A stretch of DNA of 64,000 bases from SAR202 cluster bacterium (GCA_030752795.1 JASMDM010000067.1:1-64000); one strand, 5' to 3'; positions 19,526-29,225 are shown, counted from the first letter of the stretch. Numbers and translations: made by a program. The notes: generated by a model from the sequence alone, not told the origin.

Positions 19526-20749
19526 ATGGATTTCACGTATCAGTACACAGACGAGCAGCAAGACTTCCGTAATGAAGTCCGAACTTGGCTCGCGGGGAAT
19601 ATCCCCACGGACATGCGAGCGCCCGTCGACCGGATGGAACTCACGGACGAGCAATACGACTTCTGGCGCGGAATGCACAAGACCCTTGCCGCAAAAGGGT
19701 GGCTGTACCCGACATACCCGAAAGAGTATGGCGGAGGAGGCCTCGGCGGCGAGCAAGAGACCATACTCCAAGAAGAGTTCCGCGACGCCCGAGTCGTCGG
19801 CGGTTTTACCAACAGCTTGGTCTTCCCGACGCTGCTTGTGTGGGCCGACGACGATCAAAAAGAGATGTTCCTGAAGCCGCTGCTGAGCGCCGAAAAGGTC
19901 GCTTTCCAGAACTTCACCGAGCCCAACGCTGGCTCCGACTTGGCATCCCTCCAGGCGAGAGCTGTTCGAGACGGCGACGACTGGTTGATCACTGGCCAGA
20001 AGATCTATATCAGCGGCGTTCGTGAACCCGATCTGCTCTTCGGCCCGATGGTGACGGACACCGACGCCCCTCGACACCGGAACCTCGGCTACTTCATGGT
20101 GCCGTGCCCGGCCGGAGGATTGGCGCAAGAAAGAATGAACCTGCTTTCGGGCGACGACCAGAGCGTGTTCTTCTTCGACAACGTCCGAGTCCAAGGCGAC
20201 CATCTGATCGGCGGCGACCATCAGGGCTGGCAGGTCACCCAGACAACTTTGGAGATCGAGCACGGCGGACGTGGACAGGCGATTCCTCGCGACGAAGCTC
20301 TGGAGAACCTGATCGACTACGTGCAGAACACCAAGTCAGACGGAGCCCCTATTGGAGCCGATCCGCTGATCGCGCAGACGGCCGTGTCGGCATACATCGA
20401 CTCTCACGTCCACAGTCTGCTCAACACGCGTAACTACGGCATGTACCAGTCTCGCCAAGAGATGACCTACCACGGCTCTCAGACCTCAATGTTCGGCAAG
20501 GAATATCGCATCGAAAACGCCGATCGATCTCGGGACATCATGGGCATGTACTCGGTGTGCGGCACGGACGAGCCAAGGGCTCCGTTCGGCGGCCAACCCG
20601 AAGTCTACCAACGCAGCAGCCTTGTAGGCGCCCACCCCGCTGGGACGATCGAAATCCAGAAGGTCATTATCGCCCGACGCATCGGTATCAGCCGGACCAG
20701 AGAGCGCGCAGCGGCCACGCCGTCGACGGCAGGCGCCAGCACCGGCTAG
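19526..20749 (+). CDS. Acyl-CoA dehydrogenase (1)
   Basis: 407-residue flavoprotein of the acyl-CoA dehydrogenase superfamily. It has the N-terminal helical domain (YTDEQQDFRNEVRTWL), the beta-domain FAD/substrate motif NFTEPNAGSDLASLQARAVRDGDDW, ITGQKIYISG, and a C-terminal helical domain ending GTIEIQKVIIARRIG. ATG 19526 follows GGAGGCG. The C-terminal helical domain has a long insertion and a Ser/Ala/Thr-rich tail. It oxidises an acyl-CoA at C2-C3; chain type is unknown. A strong terminator follows at 20783. Confidence 0.85.
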   Translation: MDFTYQYTDEQQDFRNEVRTWLAGNIPTDMRAPVDRMELTDEQYDFWRGMHKTLAAKGWLYPTYPKEYGGGGLGGEQETILQEEFRDARVVGGFTNSLVFPTLLVWADDDQKEMFLKPLLSAEKVAFQNFTEPNAGSDLASLQARAVRDGDDWLITGQKIYISGVREPDLLFGPMVTDTDAPRHRNLGYFMVPCPAGGLAQERMNLLSGDDQSVFFFDNVRVQGDHLIGGDHQGWQVTQTTLEIEHGGRGQAIPRDEALENLIDYVQNTKSDGAPIGADPLIAQTAVSAYIDSHVHSLLNTRNYGMYQSRQEMTYHGSQTSMFGKEYRIENADRSRDIMGMYSVCGTDEPRAPFGGQPEVYQRSSLVGAHPAGTIEIQKVIIARRIGISRTRERAAATPSTAGASTG

Positions 20750-20782
20750 GTCCAGCAGGAAAGCCGTAATACCGGTACTCGT

Positions 20783-20815
20783 GAAGGGCCTTCTTTCGGA
20801 AGGCCCTTCTGTTTT
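20783..20815 (+). terminator. Rho-independent terminator
   Basis: Perfect 11-bp stem GAAGGGCCTTC / GAAGGCCCTTC with loop TTTCG and a T-rich tail TGTTTTCTT. It lies 34 bases after the first acyl-CoA dehydrogenase gene and separates it from the coupled pair that follows. Confidence 0.85.
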
Positions 20816-20862
20816 CTTCGACTTAGAGTTTCGAACACCAAAGTTCGATATGAGGAGACGCT

Positions 20863-21687
20863 ATGGACTTCAGCATGGGCTACTCTCCCGACCAGGAAGC
20901 GTTTCGCATCGCAACAAGAACCTGGCTCGCCGAGCACGCCCCGACAGGCCTGAAAGTTCCGCCCGATGGCGGTCCGCTGAACGCCGAAACCCAAGAGATA
21001 GTCAAAGCGTTCAGGCGGCTCCTTGGCGAAAAGGGGTGGCTGGCTCCATCATGGCCCAAAGAAGTCGGCGGCGGCGGCCTGAGTCGCGCGTTCGACCTCA
21101 TCATCATGCAGGAGATGCGCGAGCTTGAGCTCCCCAGCATGGGAGACAACACTCGCTGGATCCCGGCCATGATGGTCTGGGGTTCGGAAGCGCAAAAAGA
21201 GCGCTTCGTTGTGCCTTGCCTGCGTGGCTTGACCATCACCTGGCAGGCGTTCAACGAGCCGGACTCCGGCTCCGACTTCGCGACCGTCCACACTCGGGCC
21301 GTTCCGGAAGAGGGCGGGTGGCGAATCAATGGCTCCAAAGCGTTCATTACGGGCCGATTCGACCCGGACACTATGGTTACCCTCGCGGTCACCGATCCCG
21401 ACCGTCCGCGCAGAATGAACCTGGGTGTGTTCATGGTTGACGCCAACCTGCCCGGCATCGAAATCAAGACGATGCGGATGCTCATGGGCAGTGAGCGCCG
21501 CGTATATTTCGACGATGTATTCGTATCGGATGAATGTCTTCTCGGCCCTCCGTACCAAGGCTGGGAGATCGCCCAGTCGATTATCGAGGCGGAGCGTGGC
21601 GGCTCGGCATTTCGCATCAGCGAAGACGGGACGATCGAGAGCATCTATTCGTACCTGCGGAACCAACGATCTGAGCAAGACGGCTAG
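20863..21687 (+). CDS. Acyl-CoA dehydrogenase (2), lacking the C-terminal domain
   Basis: 274-residue acyl-CoA dehydrogenase-like protein with an intact N-terminal and beta domain: YSPDQEAFRIATRTWLAEH, FNEPDSGSDFATVHTRAVPEEGGW and INGSKAFITG. It ends just after the first C-terminal helix (SIYSYLRNQRSEQDG), about 120 residues short of a normal family member, at the point where the first dehydrogenase continues with NTKSDGAP. ATG 20863 follows GAGGAGA. Its stop overlaps the GTG start of the next gene by one base, so the two are translationally coupled. It may need the next protein to complete its fold. Confidence 0.8.
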   Translation: MDFSMGYSPDQEAFRIATRTWLAEHAPTGLKVPPDGGPLNAETQEIVKAFRRLLGEKGWLAPSWPKEVGGGGLSRAFDLIIMQEMRELELPSMGDNTRWIPAMMVWGSEAQKERFVVPCLRGLTITWQAFNEPDSGSDFATVHTRAVPEEGGWRINGSKAFITGRFDPDTMVTLAVTDPDRPRRMNLGVFMVDANLPGIEIKTMRMLMGSERRVYFDDVFVSDECLLGPPYQGWEIAQSIIEAERGGSAFRISEDGTIESIYSYLRNQRSEQDG

Positions 21688-22904
21688 TGGACTTCGCCTA
21701 TCACTACACCGACGAGCAAGAGGCGTTTCGTCGTGGGGTGGCCGCCTGGCTAGACGGCCATGCCCCTGATCTGACGAACCTGCTCGACGGCGGACCTCTG
21801 GACGGCGCGACTGCAACCGTCGTCGAACGATTCCGACTTGAGTTGGGCGCCAAAGGATGGCTCGCTCCGACCGATTCCACCGAGGACGGCGGCGCCGGCC
21901 TGACCGCGGACGACAACGTCATCATCCTCGAGGAACTGAACCGTGCAGGGTTGATACACCTGCTGGAGGACGCATCGTCATCGCTTCGATCCGCGGTGCG
22001 CAAGTGGGGCGACGAAGAGCAGCACTCGCAGTTCATACGTCCGATCGCACTCGGACAACTCACGGTCTGGAAGCACGTGCTGCCGCCTCCGTCCAGACTC
22101 GAATCGGCTAGCGTCGGCATCAGAGCGTTCCCGGACGCCGACGGCTACATCCTCGACGGCCGTGCGATGTTCTCAGGTCCCGGCGCTCAGCCGTCTCGTT
22201 TGTGGACGCTGGCCCGCGTAAAGTCCGAAGACGGAAACAGAGAGCCGATGGCTTGCTTCCTCGTTTCGACGGACCTGGACGGCGTTCGAATCACCACTCC
22301 GCGGTCTCTCGTCGCCGATTCGGTGCGCCGGGTGTTCTTCGACCAAGTGTGGGTGCCGCGCTCTGACATGCTGGGGGAAGAAGACGACGGGCCACCCATC
22401 ATGGGCGTCCAAACGGCCCACACGAACTTGGCGGACCTGCCGACCCTCCTCGAATCCGAGACCGATGCGCTGTTGCAATACACCCGCGAAACCAGCGTCG
22501 ACGGCGCCCCGTTGAGCTCGGAGCCAGTGCGGCAGCAGCTCCTCGTCGAAGCGTACATCGCGAGTCGCGTGATGCGACTCCTGCGAATGCGAGGCGCTTG
22601 GCTTCGCGAGTCAGGCCAGGGCGAGGGTTTCGAAGAAGCCGAGGCGAAACTGTGGGAGGAACGGGCGATGGAGCGCCTCTCCGAGGCCGCGCAAGAATCC
22701 ATCGGCATCTACGCGCTGCTCGATGCTGACGACCCCGCCGCCGCCGGCGGCGGCCGATTCCAGCGCTTGCAACTTCGAGAACTGTCTGAAAAATCCGGCA
22801 ACCCCAGCGCGGGAGACATGGCAGCCGGGCTCGGCATGGAAGAGCCGGACCAACGCCCAACCAATTCCGACGAAGAATCGGACGATGAACCCAGGTCAAA
22901 TTGA
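21687..22904 (+). CDS. Acyl-CoA dehydrogenase-like protein (3), no active-site motif
   Basis: 405-residue protein that begins like an acyl-CoA dehydrogenase (FAYHYTDEQEAFRRGVAAWLDGHAP). The beta-domain motif that normally reads xEPxxGSD is replaced by KHVLPPPSRLESASVGIRAF, so FAD/substrate contacts are probably lost. The C-terminal helical domain is present and ends in an acidic, Glu/Asp/Ser-rich tail. GTG 21687 overlaps the previous stop. The combination of a catalytic subunit without its last domain and a non-catalytic full-length partner resembles heteromeric acyl-CoA dehydrogenases such as those of mycobacterial sterol side-chain breakdown. Confidence 0.75.
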   Translation: MDFAYHYTDEQEAFRRGVAAWLDGHAPDLTNLLDGGPLDGATATVVERFRLELGAKGWLAPTDSTEDGGAGLTADDNVIILEELNRAGLIHLLEDASSSLRSAVRKWGDEEQHSQFIRPIALGQLTVWKHVLPPPSRLESASVGIRAFPDADGYILDGRAMFSGPGAQPSRLWTLARVKSEDGNREPMACFLVSTDLDGVRITTPRSLVADSVRRVFFDQVWVPRSDMLGEEDDGPPIMGVQTAHTNLADLPTLLESETDALLQYTRETSVDGAPLSSEPVRQQLLVEAYIASRVMRLLRMRGAWLRESGQGEGFEEAEAKLWEERAMERLSEAAQESIGIYALLDADDPAAAGGGRFQRLQLRELSEKSGNPSAGDMAAGLGMEEPDQRPTNSDEESDDEPRSN

Positions 22905-22962
22905 CGGAGCCACGCTAGTAGCGACGATGTTTGACCTCCCAAGGGCGGCCTGAATTTCACGG

Positions 22963-22992
22963 TTGGCAATGAGCGTACGGTCAATGTATAAT
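22963..22992 (+). promoter_or_regulatory. Sigma-70-type promoter
   Basis: TTGGCA (22963-22968) and a perfect TATAAT (22987-22992) separated by 18 bases, 111 bases upstream of the fourth acyl-CoA dehydrogenase start. This implies that the gene has its own transcript separate from the coupled pair. Confidence 0.65.
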
Positions 22993-23103
22993 CGGGGCGG
23001 CGTCAGGCACACGCCACGAATTCCGAAATCGAGTCGAGTCAGAAGACCCTGACCCGAAGCAACGTCCGAAAACCGCGTAATCATAGCTACAGAGGTATAT
23101 CGA

Positions 23104-24243
23104 ATGGACCTTACTCTCAACGAAATCCAGACAATGCTACAAACCTCGGCACGCGACTTCATGGAAGACCAACTTCCCAAGACTCGAGTGCTGGAGATAG
23201 ACGACAGCGATTCGGGATTCGACTCCGGTCTATGGGAACAGATGTCAGACCTCGGTTGGCCCGGCATCATCGTCCCTGACGAATACGGCGGACTCGGCCA
23301 AGGCTGGGTCGACCTAGGGGTAGTCTACGAAGTCATGGGCAATTACGCCTGCCCCAGCCCCCACCTGTCATCCGCGGTACTGTCAGCGCAAGCGATCTTG
23401 GCGGGAGGCTCCGAAGACCAGAAGAAAGCCCTCTTGCCTTCAATCGCGTCCGGCCAACAAATCTTCGCGTTCGCGCAGACCGAGCCCGACTATTCATGGG
23501 GACCCAGCGGCGTCAAGATGCAGGCGACATCCAATGGCAGCGGGTATAGCCTCAGCGGCACAAAGCTGTTCGTCCCGGACGCCAACGTCGCGGATCAGCT
23601 CTTCGTCGTGGCGCGCACTTCCGGCGGTGCCGGCGAGGATGGCATTTCGGTGTTCATCGTCGATCCCAAGGCATCGGGCGTTTCGATCCGTGTCATGTCC
23701 GGTTGGATCGGACCCAAGGTTTGCGAGATCAACTTCGACAACGTGCAAGTCGACGGCGCCAGCGTGCTCGGCGAAGCGGGCTCCGCGTGGGGCGCTGTCG
23801 AGAGCGCTCTGGATCACGCGACGGCAGTCCTGTGCGCCTTTATGGCTGGTGGAACGCAGCGTGTATACGACATGACCCGAGAGTACAGCCAGTCCCGCAT
23901 CGCTTTCGGCGTGCCGATCGGCACCTTCCAGCGAGTACAGGACCATGTCATCGATGCGCTCAACGACGCCGATTCGGCCAAATGGACCGCCTTCGAGGCG
24001 CTGTGGCTGCTCGACTCCGGAGCGGAAGGCGCATCCATCGGCGTGTCCACCGCGAAGTCCGTGGCAAGCCTGGGCTTCCCGCGAGCTTGCGACGCCGCTC
24101 ACCACGTCCACGCCGGCATCGGCGCGGACCTCGAGTACGGCCTGACGCAGTATACCAAGCGCGCCCGAACGCTCCAGCACTACCTGGGCGACTCCGCCTA
24201 CCACAAGGCTCGTATGGCCCGATTGATGAATCTGTCCGGCTAG
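23104..24243 (+). CDS. Acyl-CoA dehydrogenase (4)
   Basis: 379-residue acyl-CoA dehydrogenase-like protein. MDLTLNEIQTMLQTSARDFM begins the N-terminal domain and GLGQGWVDLGVVYEVMG follows. The usual TEPxxGSD motif reads QTEPDYSWGPSG, so the Gly-Ser-Asp is changed, while the C-terminal Arg-containing EYSQSRIAFGVPIGTFQRVQDHVID is typical. The end is HVHAGIGADLEYGLTQYTKRA. It belongs to the FadE-like group of divergent paralogues. It starts at ATG 23104, downstream of a TTGGCA-TATAAT promoter. Confidence 0.8.
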   Translation: MDLTLNEIQTMLQTSARDFMEDQLPKTRVLEIDDSDSGFDSGLWEQMSDLGWPGIIVPDEYGGLGQGWVDLGVVYEVMGNYACPSPHLSSAVLSAQAILAGGSEDQKKALLPSIASGQQIFAFAQTEPDYSWGPSGVKMQATSNGSGYSLSGTKLFVPDANVADQLFVVARTSGGAGEDGISVFIVDPKASGVSIRVMSGWIGPKVCEINFDNVQVDGASVLGEAGSAWGAVESALDHATAVLCAFMAGGTQRVYDMTREYSQSRIAFGVPIGTFQRVQDHVIDALNDADSAKWTAFEALWLLDSGAEGASIGVSTAKSVASLGFPRACDAAHHVHAGIGADLEYGLTQYTKRARTLQHYLGDSAYHKARMARLMNLSG

Positions 24244-24436
24244 TCGAGAAGCAACGAGCGCACCCGGCGTTCGGCGCCTATAGCCTTCGTTCAATGGTGA
24301 GTCTGCATCGAGCAGGCTCACCATTGTGCTTTACGAGGTCAAGAGCGACCGTTCGCGATGAATTGAACACCGGGCCGCTCGCCCATCCACCCAACAAATC
24401 AGCGAAAGCCATCGGCACAAACCGGGAGGCCGCACG

Positions 24437-25339
24437 ATAACTGTAACACTCGATTGGCTTGGCTGCGCGATATTCAGGTTGACCGTCGACGATCTCGTCG
24501 TCTACCTCGACGCCTATATGGACCGTGTCCCGTCAGCGCCTCCAGCTGGGCTCTCCGCGCTAGATGTCGATCACACCGATTTCGTGCTGGTCGGCCACAG
24601 CCACTTCGACCATCTTGCCGGCGCGGAGCACATCGCGAAGAACACCGGCGCGCGAAACATCGGCTCGAACGAAACGGCACACGTCATGCTCGACGAGGGC
24701 GTCCCGCAGGAGCAGCTGCTCCGAGCTCAGGGCGGCGAGCACTTCCGGCTGTCCGACACGGTAACCGTCCGCGTCTACCCGAACCTGCACTCCTGCATCT
24801 GGTCGACTGCGGCCGAGAATCCAGGCGAGATCGCCGCGGGAGATTACGGCCTAACCGAGGACGAGCGCTGGCCACCGGGCAGGCGACTGATGATGCCCGA
24901 CGGCGCGGACTCCGAGGGTGCTCGTGTCGCGATGGAGCACGTGGAATCGTGCACGGGCAGTCACGAAACCGGAGGCGCACTCGCATACCTCATCGAGACG
25001 CCTGAAGGGTCGATCTTCTATCACGACACTTCGGGGTGCTGGACCAGGGTCATCGGCGATTTGCACCCGGACGTCGCGATCATTGCGATGGCGGGCCGGC
25101 CCAACGTCGACGGCGAGCCGACCCAAGGCTCGCTGACGCAATTCGGCGGTCGTGTGACCGAGCTGCTCAAACCTCAGATGCTTTTCCTGGGCCACCACGA
25201 CGCGTGGATGCCGCCTCGGACTCGAGACATGACGACCGAAGAAGCGCTGGCGCCGGTTCGCGAAGAACTCTCGCGCGTCGCGCCTGGTGTTAGGCTAGCC
25301 AACGTCGACTACCTGGAAGGGACCCGACTCCTCGCGTGA
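24437..25339 (+). CDS. MBL-fold metallo-hydrolase, possible ATA start
   Basis: Metallo-beta-lactamase-fold hydrolase with the zinc motif VGHSHFDHLAG and later histidines in IFYHDTSG and LFLGHHDAWM. The first ordinary start is TTG 24479, but the frame upstream reads ITVTLDWLGCAIFRLTVDD, which is clearly the first strand of this family. The only codon suitably placed after GGGAGG (24424-24429) is ATA at 24437. So translation either uses ATA or an original ATG was lost. From 24437 the protein is 300 residues. Substrate unknown. Confidence 0.75.
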   Translation: MTVTLDWLGCAIFRLTVDDLVVYLDAYMDRVPSAPPAGLSALDVDHTDFVLVGHSHFDHLAGAEHIAKNTGARNIGSNETAHVMLDEGVPQEQLLRAQGGEHFRLSDTVTVRVYPNLHSCIWSTAAENPGEIAAGDYGLTEDERWPPGRRLMMPDGADSEGARVAMEHVESCTGSHETGGALAYLIETPEGSIFYHDTSGCWTRVIGDLHPDVAIIAMAGRPNVDGEPTQGSLTQFGGRVTELLKPQMLFLGHHDAWMPPRTRDMTTEEALAPVREELSRVAPGVRLANVDYLEGTRLLA

Positions 25340-25435
25340 GCGATGGGTGATCTTACGAACAGTTTGAGATCGTCCGAGCAAATCGATACCATTCCATGAC
25401 GGGCCGTCATCAGAATGCGACTACGGAGGAGAACC

Positions 25436-26152
25436 ATGTTAGACCTGACAACGATCAAAGCGCTCACGTTCGACGTTGGCGGCACGATATTCGACTAGCA
25501 CAGCTCGATCCGCCCTGAAGTGGCTCGATTGGCGTCGGACCGTGGCGTCGAGGTGGACGCCGCACAATTCGCTCGCGACTGGCGCAGGCGTATGTTCGAG
25601 CTGTTGGGCAAAATGCGGGCCGGAGATTACCCACGAATGAACGCCGACGGGTTGCACCGGAACTCGTTGGACGACGTCCTCGACAAGCACACGACCCTGG
25701 CGCTGAGTGATTCAGAGCGAGACGAGCTCAACGAAGTGTGGCATCGGCTGAACGTGTGGCCCGACGCAACCGAAGCCATCGCCGGACTGCGGGAGCGCTA
25801 CACCGTCGTCGTCCTGACCGTGTTGAGCTGGGCGATCGTGGTCGATAGCTCGAAGGCAGCCGGAATCGTATGGGACGGCGTCCTGTCGTGCGATTTCTTG
25901 GCTCGATACAAGCCCGAACCCGAAGCCTACCAGCACGCCGCTCGGCTACTGAGACTCGAACCGGCACAAACGATGATGGTCGCCGCCCACCACGGCGATC
26001 TTCGAGCCGCAACAGCCGAGGGGATGAACACTGCGTACGTCCCCAGACCAGGCGAACAAGGCGAAGGCCACGACCGGAACCTGTCCCCGCTGCCCGAGTT
26101 CGACATCAACGCAACCGACTTTCCAGACCTGGTGAGGCAACTCTGCGGCTAG
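25436..26152 (+). pseudogene. HAD hydrolase (haloacid dehalogenase-like) with in-frame TAG
   Basis: ATG 25436 follows a strong GGAGGAGA. The first 20 codons read LTTIKALTFDVGGTIFD, a HAD motif I. They are followed by TAG at 25496-25498 and then, in the same frame, HSSIRPEVARLASDRGV and the rest of a type II haloacid dehalogenase-like protein to 26152. Relatives usually have Trp at the stop position, so TGG to TAG is the likely change. The cap, the VLTVLSWAIVVDSS motif II region, the Lys in ARYKPEPEAY and motif III VAAHHGDL are retained, though motif III lacks the usual Asp pair. Either a fresh pseudogene or a base error. Confidence 0.75.
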
Positions 26153-27166
26153 CTGCCACGCTGCGGATCTGTGCTCGATGGACGCACGAGCCACGCTCAT
26201 AGCCATCGATATCCGAGAAAAACCAAACCCGCCGTTCGGGGAGATAGTAGACGCATTACACCGCCGCCCGACGCGTTCGCGCGGCCGGAGCCCTCGGGAT
26301 ATCGCGACCAGCTTTGCCACGACACGGTCCCGCCATTGTTCGTTTGGAATTTCAGGCCGCCACCATCACTTCCGATGCAAGGCTAATGGCGTGCAGAGAA
26401 CTGGATGACGCCGTGGGACTAACCGATTCCGCCGCCGACACAGAGAGTCGAACCGGCAAAACATCCTCCATAAGCCAACTCCCTTGCTTCGACAAACAAT
26501 CTTCAGCAGCCTCGCAGGATACGATGACACCACTTGACGGGACGTGATCAATCATGAACGAATGGAGATCGCCTTGGGCCAAATGTTCGACCTGAAGGTC
26601 CTCAACTAAATAAGTTGTGCCCAACGCCCCTCACGATCCTGGGCATCCGTCCATAGCGAGCCACGCACCCATCCGTTCGCCCTGAGCCTGTCGAAGGGTC
26701 GCCCACACGCAATAGTCGCTTGAGCCGTCACGGTAATTGAGCCAATAGGTTGTTCTCAACGTTTCTCACCATGCTGGGTGGCCCGGAGAGAAAAGCGTTT
26801 GGAGTTGTTCAGGCAACAAGCTGTGTTCAGCGACCAGATTCTTCGGCTGCAGCCTCAGAATGACATATTTTGGACGATGCCACTTATTTTGTCTATCGCC
26901 ATTAGGTCGAGGTCGGTTTGGATGAGTCATATCAGCCTTTCCAAGTGGATTGGCGACGGTGCTTCTTCAGATAAAGTGAAACTGATGCGACTGTCGGCAG
27001 TTGACAACTTCAAAATGCAGGCATATGTTGCGTGCTATCGTAAGGGCAGAGCGTTGATAAAGGCTGAGATCCCTCTGGGGAATTCCAGTTTGGCAGCGCC
27101 CAAGCCGACTCTGCGATAGCTCTTATCGCGTCGAGTACATGCTGCCACTAACGAGAAGGATTGCCC
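26153..27166. other. Long intergenic region with one dispersed repeat
   Basis: About 1 kb without a convincing gene. A copy of the dispersed 25-bp repeat lies at 26673-26698 (CCGTTCGCCC then GAGCCTGTCGAAGGG). A stretch near 26840-26870 (TTCTTCGGCTGCAGCC then TCAGAATGACA) resembles another short intergenic repeat. An open frame at 26778-27119 reads through these repeats and I do not accept it as a gene. The region is lower in GC after 26.8 kb. Confidence 0.55.
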
Positions 27167-28303
27167 GTGTCTGAAAATCCGCGACTGAAAATCACCGACG
27201 TAAAGTCGGTAGCGTTCAAAGAATTTAGAACCATCGGCGAGATGGAACCCGCCTGGGACCCCGGCAGAAGCCGGCCATCGCACTTCGGGGCAGCTTCTTT
27301 CGTCGAAGTCCACACCGACCAGGGGCTTACGGGAATCGGACCAGCCGTCCCAGCCAGACTGATACCCGATATCAAGGAACAACTGCTGGGTGAGGACCCC
27401 TTCGATATCGAAAGGCATGCCAACGTTCTGCGCTACTACGCCTGGGGCGCGGCTTACCAGGGAACAGCCGGGGTGGATATCGCGCTGTGGGACCTGATTG
27501 GCAAGGCCACCGACCAACCCCTGTACAAGCTCTGGGGCGGCGATAAAGACAGGGTGGCGCCGTACGCCAGTATGATACTTCTCTCCACGCCAGAGGAACG
27601 GGCCGAGATGGCCGTCCGTCTCTTGGAAGAGGGCTGGAAGGCCATCAAGTTAAGACTCCATCACCCAACGTTCGCCGAGGACATACGCACAGTAGAGGCG
27701 GTTCGCGATGCGGTGGGCGACAGGATGACCATCATGGTGGATGCTAACCAGGCCGAATCCAACGGTACCTGGCAGCCTGGAATTCAGTGGGACTTCCGCC
27801 GGGCAGCAGACACAAGCCTGGCACTGCAAGACCTGGGCTGCTACTGGCTGGAGGAACCTTTACCTGGTTTCGACTTCGACAGGTTGGCCGGGCTCAGGGG
27901 ATCCGTGCGGATGCCAATCGCCGGTGGTGAGGGACTGCCCGGCCTGCATGACTTCTTCAGGGCGTGTCAACAAAACGTTTATGACATCCTGCAGCCAGAA
28001 GTCCTGGTGCTGCACGGCGCTACAGCCATGCGTAAGGTCGGAACGTTGGCCGAGCTCTATGGCAAGCAGATCGTACCGCACAACGGCGGGGGTAACCTTG
28101 GCGTGATAGCGCACCTTCATCTGGTCGCCTCATGGCATCACTCGCCATTCCTGGAAATCCTCCATGATCCGCCGGTTGGCGACTACAAGCACGGCTTTTC
28201 CATCATGGAAAACTACCCTGCCGTGGGAGGCGATGGCTTCATCAATTTGCCGCAGGGGCCGGGGCTTGGCGTCGAGATCGACCGCGACCTCATCGCAGAC
28301 TAG
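27167..28303 (+). CDS. Enolase-superfamily enzyme (mandelate racemase/muconate lactonizing group)
   Basis: 378-residue enolase-superfamily protein with a capping domain and a TIM barrel. The metal ligands are visible as Asp in IMVDANQAE, Glu in YWLEEPLPG and Glu in IAGGEGLPG. A Lys-x-Arg in AIKLRLHHP and His in VPHNGGGNLG lie at the acid/base positions. Such enzymes dehydrate sugar acids or racemise small acids; which one cannot be read. GTG 27167 is seven bases after AGAAGGA, which favours it over TTG 27161 that abuts the site. Confidence 0.85.
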   Translation: MSENPRLKITDVKSVAFKEFRTIGEMEPAWDPGRSRPSHFGAASFVEVHTDQGLTGIGPAVPARLIPDIKEQLLGEDPFDIERHANVLRYYAWGAAYQGTAGVDIALWDLIGKATDQPLYKLWGGDKDRVAPYASMILLSTPEERAEMAVRLLEEGWKAIKLRLHHPTFAEDIRTVEAVRDAVGDRMTIMVDANQAESNGTWQPGIQWDFRRAADTSLALQDLGCYWLEEPLPGFDFDRLAGLRGSVRMPIAGGEGLPGLHDFFRACQQNVYDILQPEVLVLHGATAMRKVGTLAELYGKQIVPHNGGGNLGVIAHLHLVASWHHSPFLEILHDPPVGDYKHGFSIMENYPAVGGDGFINLPQGPGLGVEIDRDLIAD

Positions 28304-29225
28304 CGGTCTTTAGAGTAAATCGGCCGCTAATTCGAAGAGCCCTTTCATAGCCAGGCAGGACTGCTGGGCACTAGTGGTGTGGAACTGTAAGAACCGTGTC
28401 CGACCACACCGGCCAGTCCCGGAATTCGTAGCCATTGGCCAGAAGAGATATTCTTACCGTGAGCTGGTCAGGAACGCCCTCCTCATCGCATCAGTGACAA
28501 GCGTACCGCTGCTGGCCCCAATCTGATCCACGAGTTCGCGCCATGCAGCGGTGCTCCGTTCAAGCAGGCCAGACGAAAAGCTCTCCACCCAGAGGCTTCA
28601 AGGCGGAGAATCTGGCGTTCGGACACATGGCGGACACACCTCAACAGATCCTCAAGCACCCGCGCACCGTCCCCGCGGTCCATTGAGGCCAAAGCAAACC
28701 CACCGCGTAGGTTCGCTATAGCGGAGGGTGTATAAACCGGAGACAAAGTGGACGCATGTACGGAGACATGGTGGACACATCTCAACAGATCCTCAAGCAC
28801 GCGCAATCCATCTCCCCGGTCCATTGAGGCCAAAGCAAACCCGCTCGGCGGGTATGCTTTGGCGGGGGCCTGGGGGTGTCCCCCAGATTCCTATTTCCCC
28901 CCTTCCAGAGAAAGAAGGGGGACCAAGGGGGATGGTTTGACTGCCGCAAACCAACCTGCGCAATACGTCAGTGACGCACGCACCGTAGCGCTGACGTTCG
29001 GCGCGGCTACAACCCCGCGTGCCACGTCGCGATCGCTGCCCCGACCAGCCCAAAGCATACCCGCCGCGCGGGTTTGCTTTGGCGGGGAAACTGGGGGTGT
29101 CCACCAGATTCCTTGGTCCCCCTTCCAGAGAAGGAAGGGGGACCAAGGGGGATGGTTTGATTGCCGCAAGCCAACCCGCGCGAATACGTCAGCGACACGC
29201 ACTGTAGCGCTGACCCTCGACGCAG
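28304..29225. repeat. Intergenic block of nested direct repeats and hairpins
   Basis: No gene. It holds (a) a direct repeat of about 85 bases at 28621-28713 and 28764-28850 (CTCAACAGATCCTCAAGCAC shared); (b) two tandem units of about 220 bases at roughly 28830-29045 and 29049-29255, each with a hairpin (CCAAAGCAAACCCGC with GCGGGT and GCTTTGG), GGGGGTGTCC, a GGAAGGGGGACCAAGGGGGA tract and, at the end, the last codons of the adjacent dehalogenase. Long open frames here are read through these repeats. Confidence 0.8.

Noticed and set aside
26778-27119. 113-codon ORF before the enolase-type gene
   Set aside because: It covers an intergenic repeat (CTGCAGCCTCAGAATGACA) and has no ribosome binding site or family resemblance.
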